Source: Defluviicoccus sp.
GTDB lineage: Bacteria; Pseudomonadota; Alphaproteobacteria; Rhodospirillales; Defluviicoccaceae
Direction: 5' to 3'
Assembly: GCA_013414705.1 (NCBI GenBank)
Contig: CP058705.1
Coordinates: forward strand, 2,502,067-2,507,264
DNA length: 5,198 nt
Position numbers and translations under genes: made by a program. How positions within the stretch are numbered: position 1 is the stretch's first letter; each line of letters starts with the position of its first letter. Under the pieces are notes generated by a model. It did not search any database. It saw nothing but the letters and a program-made list of their open reading frames with translations, and had not been told where the DNA came from. This document shows, in pieces, positions 1-5,055 of the stretch.

Positions 1-660
1 GGTGTCCGGCTCGGACTGGCGCGGCTTGGCATCGACACCGGCTACGAGGCGCCTGCCGTCTACGCCTGGGCCCGTCGGCAGGGCTGGGGCCAGGTGCTGC
101 CCGTGAAGGGGGCCGAGGGCTTCAACCGCTCGGCACCGGTCTTGGGGCCGACGCATGTCGATGCCACCGAGGGTGGGGTGAAGATCAAGCGCGGGGCACG
201 GCTGTGGACGGTCGCGGTCGCCACCTTCAAGAGCGAGACCTACCGCTTCCTGCGGTCGGCAGCGCCGACGGGCGAACAGCCAACAGATCGGTATCCTGCG
301 GGTTACATCCATCTGCCGCGTGGCGTCGACGCCGAGTGGGTAAAGCAGTTGGTCGCCGAGCAGCTGGTCACCGTCAAGACCCGGCGCGGCTTCACCCGCC
401 TCGAATGGCAGAAGCTGCGCGAACGCAACGAGGCGCTTGATTGCCGGGTCTACGCGCGGGCCGCCGCCTGGATCGCCGGTGCCGATCGCTGGCATGAGCG
501 CAAATGGCGGGAGCTGGAGCTGCAGGTGATGCCCACGGCCCGCGACGAAGAAACAGCCGCAGCGCAACTCCAGGCCGACGAGCGGTTGCCGACGGCAGGA
601 AGACTGACCGCGGTTCCCCGCCGCGGCCGGCGCGTGTTCCGCTCCAGCTACATGAGCTGA
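1..660 (+). CDS. Phage terminase large subunit, GpA type (C-terminal part; start lies before the window)
   Basis: The frame is open from base 1 to the TGA at 658-660 and gives 219 residues with no start of its own in the expected place, so this is the C-terminal part of a larger gene. Terminase large subunits cut and package phage DNA into the prohead through the portal; in the GpA family an N-terminal ATPase domain, here outside the window, precedes a nuclease domain. The visible part has the family's nuclease-region look. IDTGYEAPAVYAWARRQGW near residue 11 holds an acidic residue probably in the active site, GAEGFNRSAPVLGP follows, then PAGYIHLPRGVDAEWVKQL, and the hallmark end RNEALDCRVYARAAAWIAG. 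The tail after it is charged and ends VFRSSYMS. The gpW-like gene starts 3 nt downstream and the portal follows, the usual lambda-like order. No frame damage is visible. The family call is firm; the nuclease residue assignment is by resemblance only. Confidence 0.93.
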   Translation, partial: GVRLGLARLGIDTGYEAPAVYAWARRQGWGQVLPVKGAEGFNRSAPVLGPTHVDATEGGVKIKRGARLWTVAVATFKSETYRFLRSAAPTGEQPTDRYPAGYIHLPRGVDAEWVKQLVAEQLVTVKTRRGFTRLEWQKLRERNEALDCRVYARAAAWIAGADRWHERKWRELELQVMPTARDEETAAAQLQADERLPTAGRLTAVPRRGRRVFRSSYMS

Positions 661-663
661 TCG

Positions 664-876
664 ATGACGCTCGAAGAGATGACGGCGAAGCGCGAGGAGC
701 TGCTGGCGGCCCGCTATCGTGGTGTGCGTACCGTCGAGTACGACGGCAAGCGCATCACCTATGCCACTGATGCCGAGATGGCGGCAGCGCTCGCCGATCT
801 GGAAAAGCGCATCGCCGTCACAGAGATGGGCACGCCGCGCCGGCGCATTTTCACCACGGCGAACAAGGGCCTGTGA
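664..876 (+). CDS. gpW-like phage head-tail joining protein
   Basis: This 70-residue protein lies between terminase and portal, the position of lambda gene W. gpW-type proteins sit at the portal vertex and form part of the connector that closes the filled head and takes the tail. The sequence fits the family: an N-terminal helix (LEEMTAKREELLAARYRG), a beta hairpin in the middle (VRTVEYDGKRITYAT), a second helix (DAEMAAALADLEKRIAVTEMG), then a basic tail (RRRIFTTANKGL). The length matches lambda gpW (about 68 residues). The ATG at 664 is 3 nt after the terminase stop and no strong ribosome binding site fits between them, so translation is probably coupled to the terminase gene. Its stop TGA overlaps the ATG of the portal gene by one base. 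It appears intact. Confidence 0.85.
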   Translation: MTLEEMTAKREELLAARYRGVRTVEYDGKRITYATDAEMAAALADLEKRIAVTEMGTPRRRIFTTANKGL

Positions 877-2336
877 TGCCGGGGATGCTGACGCACTGGC
901 GCCGTCGCATCGGTGCCTTTATCGGCGGCTTCGAGGCGGGGCTGGCGAACCGCCGGCTGAAGGGCTTCCAGCCGAGCCGGGCACACCTGAACACGCTGAT
1001 CGCGGCCAGCGGCGCTGACATCACCGCGCGCGCCCGCTGGCTGATCCGCAACAACGGCTATGCCGCCAACGCCATCGACAGCTGGGCCGGTAATGTCGTT
1101 GGTGCCGGGATCAAGCCATCGTCGCTGATCGCCGATGCCGGCCTGAAGGCTGCGGTGCAGAAGCTGTGGCTGGACTGGACCGACGAGGCCGACGCCGATG
1201 GCTTCACCGACTTCTACGGTCTGCAGCGCCGCGCCGCGCGCGAGGTGTTCATCGCCGGCGAGGTGTTCTTCCGCTTCCGGCCGCGGCGGTCCGAGGATGG
1301 CCTCGTGGTGCCGCTGCAGCTGCAGATGCTGCCCTCGGAGATGCTGCCGCTGACCCGCAACGAGGTGCTGCCGGGCGGCACCGTCATCCGTCAGGGCATC
1401 GAGTTCGACCGCATCGGCCGGCGCGTCGCGTATCACTTTCTGCGCCGCCATCCGGGCGACATAACCGATCCCGGTCTTGTGGGCGAAACGGTGCGCATCC
1501 CGGCCACCGAGATCATCCACGTGATCGATCCGGTCGACGCGGGCCAGCTGCGCGGTGTGTCGAAGTTCGCTCCGGCCATCGTCAAGCTGTTCCTGCTCGA
1601 CCAGTACGACGACGCCGAACTCGACCGCAAGAAGGTGGCGGCGATGCACGCGCTGTTCATCACCACCCCGGCGCCGGCCGAGCCGTTCGACGTCTCCGAG
1701 AGCACGAATGACAGCGGCGAGCGGACGATGGATCTGCAGCCGGGACAGATCGTCATGCTGGAGCCGGGCGAGCAGGTGCAGACCTCCGATCCAGCGGATT
1801 CCGGCCAGACCTACGAGCCGTTCCAGTACCGGACCCTGCTGCAGGTCTCGGCCGCGCTCGGCATTCCCTACGCGTATCTGTCCAACGACATGATCAAGGC
1901 CAACTACTCGAACGCCCGCCTCGCCTTGCTGGAATTCCGCAGGCGCACCGAAGCGTATCAGCACGCGGTGATGGTCTGGCAGCTGTGCCGGCAGGTGTGG
2001 GCGCGGTGGATGGACAGCGCCGTGCTCGCCGGCGCGCTCGCCATCCCGGGCTACGAGGCGAACCGGCGCGGCTATCAAAGCTGCGCGTGGCTGCCGCCGA
2101 AATGGGACTGGGTCGATCCGCTGAAGGACGCCAAGGCGGAGATCGAGCAGATCGCGGCCGGGCTGAAGAGCCGCACCCAGGCGCTGGCCGAGCGCGGCTA
2201 CGACGCCGAGCAGGTGGACGCGGAGATCGCCGCCGACCAGGAGCGCGAGCAGGCGCTGGGACTGAGCTTTGGCGGTACCGGCGCGAGCACCGACGCAAAG
2301 CCGGGCGACGCTACGGCAGCGGAGCAAACGGATTGA
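876..2336 (+). CDS. Phage portal protein, lambda (gpB) family
   Basis: The portal forms the dodecameric ring at one head vertex through which the terminase pumps DNA and to which the tail connector binds. The 486-residue protein is full length for the lambda portal family (roughly 480-530). Family marks in order: RARWLIRNNGYAANAIDSWAG with VVGAGIKP near residues 50-80; FYGLQRRAAREVFIAGEVFFR near 115-135; a central core with GVSKFAPAIVKLFLLDQYDD and ALFITTP; IPYAYLSNDMIKANYSNARL near 330-350; WLPPKWDWVDPLKDAKAE near 408-425; and a C-terminal helix followed by a low-complexity tail ending TAAEQTD. I chose the ATG at 876 because it forms a TGATG stop/start overlap with the gpW-like gene; the GTG at 873 directly before it is the alternative and adds one residue. 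No frame damage is visible. Its last 26 bases overlap the convergent vapC-like gene, and the expected S49 protease gene does not follow directly. Confidence 0.95.
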   Translation: MPGMLTHWRRRIGAFIGGFEAGLANRRLKGFQPSRAHLNTLIAASGADITARARWLIRNNGYAANAIDSWAGNVVGAGIKPSSLIADAGLKAAVQKLWLDWTDEADADGFTDFYGLQRRAAREVFIAGEVFFRFRPRRSEDGLVVPLQLQMLPSEMLPLTRNEVLPGGTVIRQGIEFDRIGRRVAYHFLRRHPGDITDPGLVGETVRIPATEIIHVIDPVDAGQLRGVSKFAPAIVKLFLLDQYDDAELDRKKVAAMHALFITTPAPAEPFDVSESTNDSGERTMDLQPGQIVMLEPGEQVQTSDPADSGQTYEPFQYRTLLQVSAALGIPYAYLSNDMIKANYSNARLALLEFRRRTEAYQHAVMVWQLCRQVWARWMDSAVLAGALAIPGYEANRRGYQSCAWLPPKWDWVDPLKDAKAEIEQIAAGLKSRTQALAERGYDAEQVDAEIAADQEREQALGLSFGGTGASTDAKPGDATAAEQTD

Positions 2337-2714
2337 GGGTGGACACGCCGCACGGGGCAAAGTCCGTGACGTTGCGCGTGACGACGGTCAGGCCGTGTTC
2401 GAGAGCGCTTGCTGCGATCATCAGGTCGGCGCTGGTGTTGCCGATCGCCGTGCTCAGCCCTCCCCAGCGCCGCGCCGCGTTCAGATCGAACGGCAGGATA
2501 CGGTCCGCGTAGAGGGCGAGCACTCGATCGAGCCATACCGCCAGCGCACGGGCAAAGGTCGCATCCCTCGCCAGCTGCAGGGCAATGCCCCGCTCGATCT
2601 CGCCGATGCTGACGAACAGGTCAGTCGACCGCTGATGCTCAACCCAGGCCACGACACCGGATCGCGCTGCCGCTTGCGCAGCTCCGAGAGGATCATTGTA
2701 TCGAGAAGATACAT
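2311..2714 (-). pseudogene. vapC: VapC/FitB-like PIN-domain toxin, broken by a one-base frameshift
   Basis: PIN toxins of type II toxin-antitoxin modules are metal-dependent ribonucleases; VapC enzymes usually cut tRNA or rRNA and are held in check by their antitoxin. Read from the ATG at 2712-2714, the N-terminus is MYLLDTMILSELRKRQRDP, the standard PIN start with the first acidic residue (D5). The rest sits in another frame: VVAWVEHQRSTDLFVSIGE, then IERGI, later ILPFDLNAARRWGGLS, TSADLMIAASALEHGLTVVT and RNVTDF, ending at the TAG at 2311-2313. One added G where 2657-2658 reads CC on the + strand (so GAT CCG GGT GTC) rejoins both parts into about 134 residues, the normal length, with acidic residues at all four PIN positions. 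Only this single base is wrong, so the break is either recent or a read error in a G run. The start overlaps the stop of the antitoxin remnant by one base. The 3' end overlaps the portal gene by 26 bp. Other PIN subfamily names are possible. Confidence 0.82.
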
Positions 2715-2857
2715 CAGAACCCAGGATCGCGGGGCCGGATCGAGACGCTGGGAAAGGCCTCGTCGTCCTGGGGCATCGCCAGCAGCAGGTCGGCGAACGA
2801 TGGCGCGCGCGCCTGGAAAGCCTGCTCGGAGGGATTGGCACGCTCGGCATCGAGTCG
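2714..2857 (-). pseudogene. Antitoxin remnant (Phd/YefM-like C-terminal, toxin-binding part)
   Basis: Directly upstream of the vapC-like gene a 47-codon open stretch ends in a TGA that shares its last base with the toxin's ATG (TGATG), the coupling typical of toxin-antitoxin pairs. Its sequence, about EQAFQARAPSFADLLLAMPQ then DDEAFPSVSIRPRDPGF, resembles the C-terminal tails of Phd/YefM antitoxins that wrap around the toxin (pattern PSF-x-DLLL-x-MP, acidic, then RPRD-x-x-F). The frame is closed upstream by a TGA at 2858-2860 and further stops, and I find no DNA-binding Phd N-terminus in any frame before the S49-like piece and the IS66 end. An ATG at 2861 with AGGAGG before it lies in a different frame and would need a frame change to make this protein. 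What remains would be a toxin-binding tail without the operator-binding domain. The family call is by resemblance only; a VapB of another class is possible. Confidence 0.55.
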
Positions 2858-2866
2858 TCATCGCCC

Positions 2867-2957
2867 TCCTGGCTACCGGAGCCGACGCTCCCGCATACCT
2901 ACTCAGTGACCGAGAGCGGCATCGCCGTCGTCCCGGTACTGGGGCGGCCTGTTCGAT
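2867..2957 (+). pseudogene. N-terminal scrap of a phage S49-family capsid protease (gpC-like), cut by the IS66 element
   Basis: On the + strand the stretch translates as SWLPEPTLPHTYSVTESGIA followed by VVPVLGRPVR. It resembles the segment of phage S49 peptidases just before the ClpP-like fold, where a beta strand of the form GIAV-[IV]-P-V-x-G follows a variable N-terminal region. In lambda-like head modules this protease, which matures the prohead, is encoded right after the portal, which fits its strand and location here. It has no start codon in context, overlaps no other real gene, and stops exactly where the IS66 left inverted repeat begins (2958). The catalytic Ser/Lys region would lie further on and is absent. 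About 30 residues are too few for certainty; the call leans on context as much as on sequence. Confidence 0.42.
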
Positions 2958-2969
2958 GTAAGTGCTCAC
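2958..2969 (+). repeat. IS66 left terminal inverted repeat
   Basis: GTAAGTGCTCAC pairs with the inverted copy at 4453-4464 in 10 of 12 positions; the mismatches are at positions 4 and 5. It lies 54 bp upstream of the transposase start codon and begins with the GTA typical of IS66-family ends. The similarity does not continue further inward. Confidence 0.6.
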
Positions 2970-3246
2970 GGGGGTGGCATATTTGGGTTGCGCGGTTGAG
3001 CTGGATGTGAGTCAAGGTATGGATGACTCCGCCATTTCGGTACCGCCTGAGCGACCGGGAGAAGGACGCGCTGCTTTGCGAGCAGGCAGCGCTGATCGAA
3101 CGTCAGTCGGCGCGGATTGCGGAACTCGAGGCGCTGCTGGCGCGGCCGAAGAAGACGTCACGGAACAGCCACACGCCGCCGTCGCAGGACTGGAAATTGG
3201 GCGGAGCGAGAAGGAGAGCACGCGGCGCAAGCCGCGCCCCTGCGTC

Positions 3247-3276
3247 CTGGCTTGGCACGGCCTGGCTCGGCACGGT
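3247..3276 (+). repeat. Imperfect 15-bp tandem duplication inside tnpC
   Basis: CTGGCTTGGCACGGC (3247-3261) is followed at once by CTGGCTCGGCACGGT (3262-3276), with 13 of 15 bases equal. It lies in the variable linker between the N-terminal coiled coil and the zinc finger, just where the transposase frame changes. A length of 15 would not itself shift the frame. Confidence 0.7.
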
Positions 3277-3705
3277 CACTCGCCGACGCTCCGGATGAGA
3301 CGATCAAGAGGCGGGCCAGCGCATGCCCGCACTGCGCGGCAGACGTCTCGGGGCAGAGGCAGGCCTGCCGCCATCGCTACGATCACATCGACATCCCGCC
3401 GATCGCGCCGAAGATGACGCGCGTCGAGCTGTTCGGCGGGCGCTGTGCCGCCTGCGGCCGCCGCTTCCGCGCCGCCCCGCCGGAGGGCATGCCGCCGGGA
3501 ACGTCGTTCGGCGCCTCGATCCGGTCGCTGCTTTAGTCTCTGCACCACAGCCATCACGTCAGTTTTGAACGGCTGGCGCGAATGATGGCGGAGTTGTTCG
3601 GGCTGAAGATCTCCGAAGGTGCCATCGCCAACGCCCTCCGCCGTGCTGGAACAGCGATGACGGCGGCGTGCACCGCGATCAAGGCGAAGCTGCTGGCCGC
3701 CCGGG

Positions 3706-3731
3706 TGATCGCCCCGGATGATCGCCTCGGA
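3706..3731 (+). repeat. 13-bp tandem duplication that breaks the tnpC frame
   Basis: TGATCGCCCCGGA (3706-3718) is followed by TGATCGCCTCGGA (3719-3731), with one mismatch. Removing one copy restores VIASDETTSRIDG across the first catalytic Asp region, so this duplication explains that frameshift exactly. Confidence 0.88.
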
Positions 3732-4009
3732 CGAGACCACCAGCCGCATCGACGGCGCCACCTGGTGGCCCCCACTGGCATTGGGTGTTCGTCTCAGCCA
3801 AGGCGGTGCTGCACACGATCGCGCCGCGCCGGGCGAAGGCGGTCGCCGAGGAGGTGCTGGGCGAGTACCGGCCGGCGGTCTGGGTCTCCGACCGCTACGC
3901 CGGCCAGCAGGATCTGGCGCCGGCGCACCAGGTCTGCCTCGCCCACGTCCTGCGCGACGTCCAGTACGCCATCGACTGCGGCGATACCGTCTTCGCGCCC
4001 CGCCTGCGC

Positions 4010-4045
4010 GATCTGCTGCGCGATCTGCTGCGCGATCTGCTGCGC
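4010..4045 (+). repeat. Three exact 12-bp tandem copies in tnpC (DLLR repeats)
   Basis: GATCTGCTGCGC occurs three times without gap at 4010, 4022 and 4034 and encodes DLLR three times in frame. It lies after the second catalytic Asp region. The unit is a multiple of three, so the frame is kept; related transposases would be expected to have fewer copies, which is inference. Confidence 0.92.
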
Positions 4046-4452
4046 TGGGCGATCCGCATCGGACAACGCCGACACGCTGCAGCCGACGACGCTGCGTCGC
4101 TATCACGTCCGCGCCGAGCGCCGCCTCGATGCGCTCGTTGCTCTGCCCGCGGCACACCCGGCCGGCCGCGACCTCCAGACCGCGGTCAAGGCCTGGCAGA
4201 CCAAGTTCTTCGTCTTCCTCGAAGACCCCGGCGTGCCGGCGACCAACAACGCCTGCGAACGGGAAATCCGTCCGTCCGTCGTGTTCCGCAAGGTCACCGG
4301 AGGCTTTCGCTCCGAATGGGGCGGACACATCCATGCCGGATACCGATCCGTCACCAGCACCGCAGGGCTCCACGGCCACACCGCCCGGCAAACCATCGCC
4401 CAACTCCTCGCCGGAACCTTCCAGACCACGCCCACAGCTTCATAGTCAGGGA

Positions 4453-4464
4453 GTGAGCAGATAC
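4453..4464 (-). repeat. IS66 right terminal inverted repeat
   Basis: Read on the minus strand this is GTATCTGCTCAC, matching the left end in 10 of 12 positions. It begins 8 bp after the transposase stop codon, a normal place for an IS66 end. The IS256-type fragment starts right beside it, so the exact last base is uncertain by a few positions. Confidence 0.52.
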
Positions 4465-4637
4465 TGGTACTGGGCGTCCGGGCCGGACGGGACGAAAGAC
4501 GTTCTCGGGCTTGAGGATCGAGCAGAGGGAGGGCGCAAAGTTCTGGCTGCGGGTGATGAATGAGCTGAAGAGCCAGCGGCGTCGATGACGTACGGCTCGC
4601 CCTTGTCGATGGCCTGCAAGGGTTGGCGGAAGCGATC
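4465..4637 (+). pseudogene. IS256-family (Mutator-type) transposase fragment, frameshifted
   Basis: Three short stretches in successive frames line up with the catalytic region of IS256-type transposases. First comes LVLGVR plus DGTKDVLGL (about 4464-4513), with one extra G in a GGG run near 4481-4483. Then IEQ-x-EGAKFWLRVMNELKS (4517-4573). Then, after a likely extra A near 4575, RGVDDVRLALVDGLQGLAEA (about 4577-4636). The family pattern is LG-x(n)-EGAKFW-x(3)-NELK-RGV-D-x(5)-VDGL-G-x(3)-AI, and the Asp in VDGLQG matches the second catalytic Asp of the family. Some 60 codons out of about 400 remain. Similarity ends near 4637. The left edge touches the IS66 right end, so the IS66 element or a later deletion removed the rest of the gene. 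It is not expressed as a working protein. Confidence 0.75.
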
Positions 4638-4649
4638 ATCCCCCTCAAT

Positions 4650-4679
4650 TGTCGTCAGAATGTCGTCATCGTGTCGTCA
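4650..4679. repeat. Three TGTCGTCA repeats at 11-bp spacing
   Basis: The 8-mer TGTCGTCA occurs at 4650, 4661 and 4672, so the copies are exactly 11 bp apart with 3 variable bases between them. Spacing near one helical turn is seen in operators and iterons, but there is no intact neighbouring gene for it to control. It could also be a scrap of a decayed element end. Between 4680 and about 4770 I see no gene, RNA or further repeat; a 27-codon minus-strand open stretch (MGGWRRLVAAIASYLEAMGR) there is not recognised. Confidence 0.6.
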
Positions 4680-4769
4680 GCACCTCCGAGCGGCCCATGG
4701 CCTCCAAATAGGACGCGATCGCCGCCACCAGACGGCGCCACCCGCCCATGCTCTCGCGACGTCCCCGCC

Positions 4770-4989
4770 CGGTCAATCCGCTGAAGCAGGCAGGTGCCGT
4801 CCACACGTGCCAGATCAGGGCGCGCGCGTCATCCGGAAAGCGTCATGACGGCCGACGCCGCCGGACGTCGTGGATCACCTGGCGCAACACGTCGAGGCGC
4901 ATCGTCAGCACGTCCGCACGCCGGTCGCGGAGCGTTACGGTGAAGAAATAGGTGGCACCGGGGACACGGGCACGACGGTAACGGACCAT
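4770..4989 (-). pseudogene. RAYT: REP-associated tyrosine (Y1) transposase, decayed
   Basis: From the ATG at 4987-4989 the minus strand encodes MVRYRRARVPGATYFFTVTL, then RDRRADVLTMRLDVLRQVIH and DVRRRRPS, ending at a TGA at 4843-4845 after 48 residues. This is the standard N-terminus of RAYT proteins (YRR-x-R-x-PG-x-T-YFFTV-x-L, then a helix ending before the PFxIDA segment). RAYTs are single-strand DNA nucleases of the HUH/Y1 group that mobilise or spread REP palindromes. The next segment, which should read LPDHLHAxWTLP and hold the metal-binding His pair, is only a relic: around 4805-4830 the frames give RALIWHVWTAP, where small deletions would restore the pattern but the first His is gone. 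The C-terminal region with the catalytic Tyr is not recognisable. Upstream lies a REP-like palindrome, as expected for a REP-RAYT unit. I judge the family sure and the gene dead. Confidence 0.8.
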
Positions 4990-5017
4990 GCCACACGGTA
5001 TCGCGGCGATGGTTTAT

Positions 5018-5049
5018 GCCGGATTTCGCTTGCGCTCCATCCAGGCTAC
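5018..5049 (-). repeat. REP-like palindrome with GTAG head, paired with the RAYT
   Basis: On the minus strand from 5049 the sequence begins with GTAG (5049-5046). A stem arm GCCTGGAT is followed by a GGAGCGCAAGCG-type loop and the return arm ATCCGGC, which pairs with one bulged or mismatched base. A conserved tetranucleotide head before an imperfect palindrome is the hallmark of REP elements acted on by RAYTs, and this one is 29 bp upstream of the RAYT start. It also lies 7 bp after the stop of the gene at the right edge, so its hairpin could stabilise or end that transcript. Only one copy is seen in the window. Confidence 0.66.
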
Positions 5050-5055
5050 GCTTGC

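Larger units (their letters stand above)
3023..4445 (+). pseudogene. tnpC: IS66-family transposase (TnpC), broken by five frame changes and one stop codon
   Basis: The reading starts at ATG 3023 (MTPPFRYRLSDREKDALLCE), runs through a coiled-coil N-terminus (ALIERQSARIAELEALLARP) and the motif KKTSRNSHTPPSQDWK that typifies IS66 transposases. It then shifts frame near 3197 and again near 3247. Next come a zinc finger (CPHC near 3325, CAAC near 3450) and SIRSLL, an in-frame TAG at 3534-3536 (likely a former Tyr codon) and SLHHSHHVSFERLARMMAEL. It shifts near 3718, 3770 and 4070 and ends at TAG 4443-4445. The DDE residues can all be seen: Asp in ASDETT (3730), Asp in VSDRYAG (3890) and Glu in NNACEREIR (4257). 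Joined, the pieces make a protein of about 470 residues, close to full size. The two shifts near 3710 and 3770 come from insertions of 13 and 10 bp, the last from loss of about 2 bp. Such a transposase cuts and joins the IS ends; this copy cannot be made whole. Confidence 0.9.
2958..4464 (+). mobile_element. IS66-family insertion sequence (single-transposase, ISBst12-like layout), inactive
   Basis: The element is bounded by imperfect terminal inverted repeats that start with GTA, as IS66 ends do: GTAAGTGCTCAC at 2958-2969 and, read on the minus strand, GTATCTGCTCAC at 4464-4453 (10 of 12 match). The length between them is 1507 bp. It holds one gene, a TnpC-type transposase, and no room for tnpA or tnpB, which matches the ISBst12-like subgroup of IS66. 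The expected 8-bp target duplication is not seen: TGTTCGAT lies on the left and TGGTACTG on the right. The left flank is a phage protease-like piece and the right flank an IS256-type transposase piece, so the element did not simply insert into one continuous gene. The transposase is broken, so it could move only if a related transposase acted in trans. The left end is better supported than the right. Confidence 0.7.

Noticed and set aside
759..2360. A long open frame of more than 500 codons on the minus strand opposite the portal gene.
   Set aside because: It is the mirror of a GC-rich coding gene, is rich in Arg, Ala, Gly and His, and has no recognisable domain; the portal on the other strand is certain.
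2269..2961. A + strand open frame of 230 codons across the toxin-antitoxin region.
   Set aside because: Its translation has no recognisable features and it lies antisense to the PIN toxin, whose motifs are clear.
2861..2961. A minus-strand reading giving TTAMPLSVTE before a stop, which looks like the middle of a Phd antitoxin.
   Set aside because: The same bases read on the + strand give SVTESGIAVVPVLG, a better match to S49 proteases; the likeness comes from a local near-palindrome around CTCAGTGACCGAG, and the frame is closed on the antitoxin side.
4010..4045. The repeat block considered as a CRISPR or minisatellite array.
   Set aside because: Three direct 12-bp units without spacers, in frame inside a transposase gene; no CRISPR structure.
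3276..4403. A long minus-strand open frame of 375 codons opposite the IS66 transposase.
   Set aside because: Low-complexity Arg/Gly/Ala-rich translation with no family features; the + strand shows the IS66 motifs in all frames needed.
2935..4474. The 9-mer GGTACTGGG occurs at 2935-2943 and again at 4466-4474, near both ends of the IS66 element, suggesting a target duplication.
   Set aside because: The right copy is 1 bp from the inverted repeat but the left copy is 14 bp away, and each fits its own coding context (protease VPVLG; IS256 LVLG). Chance similarity is more likely than a duplication.
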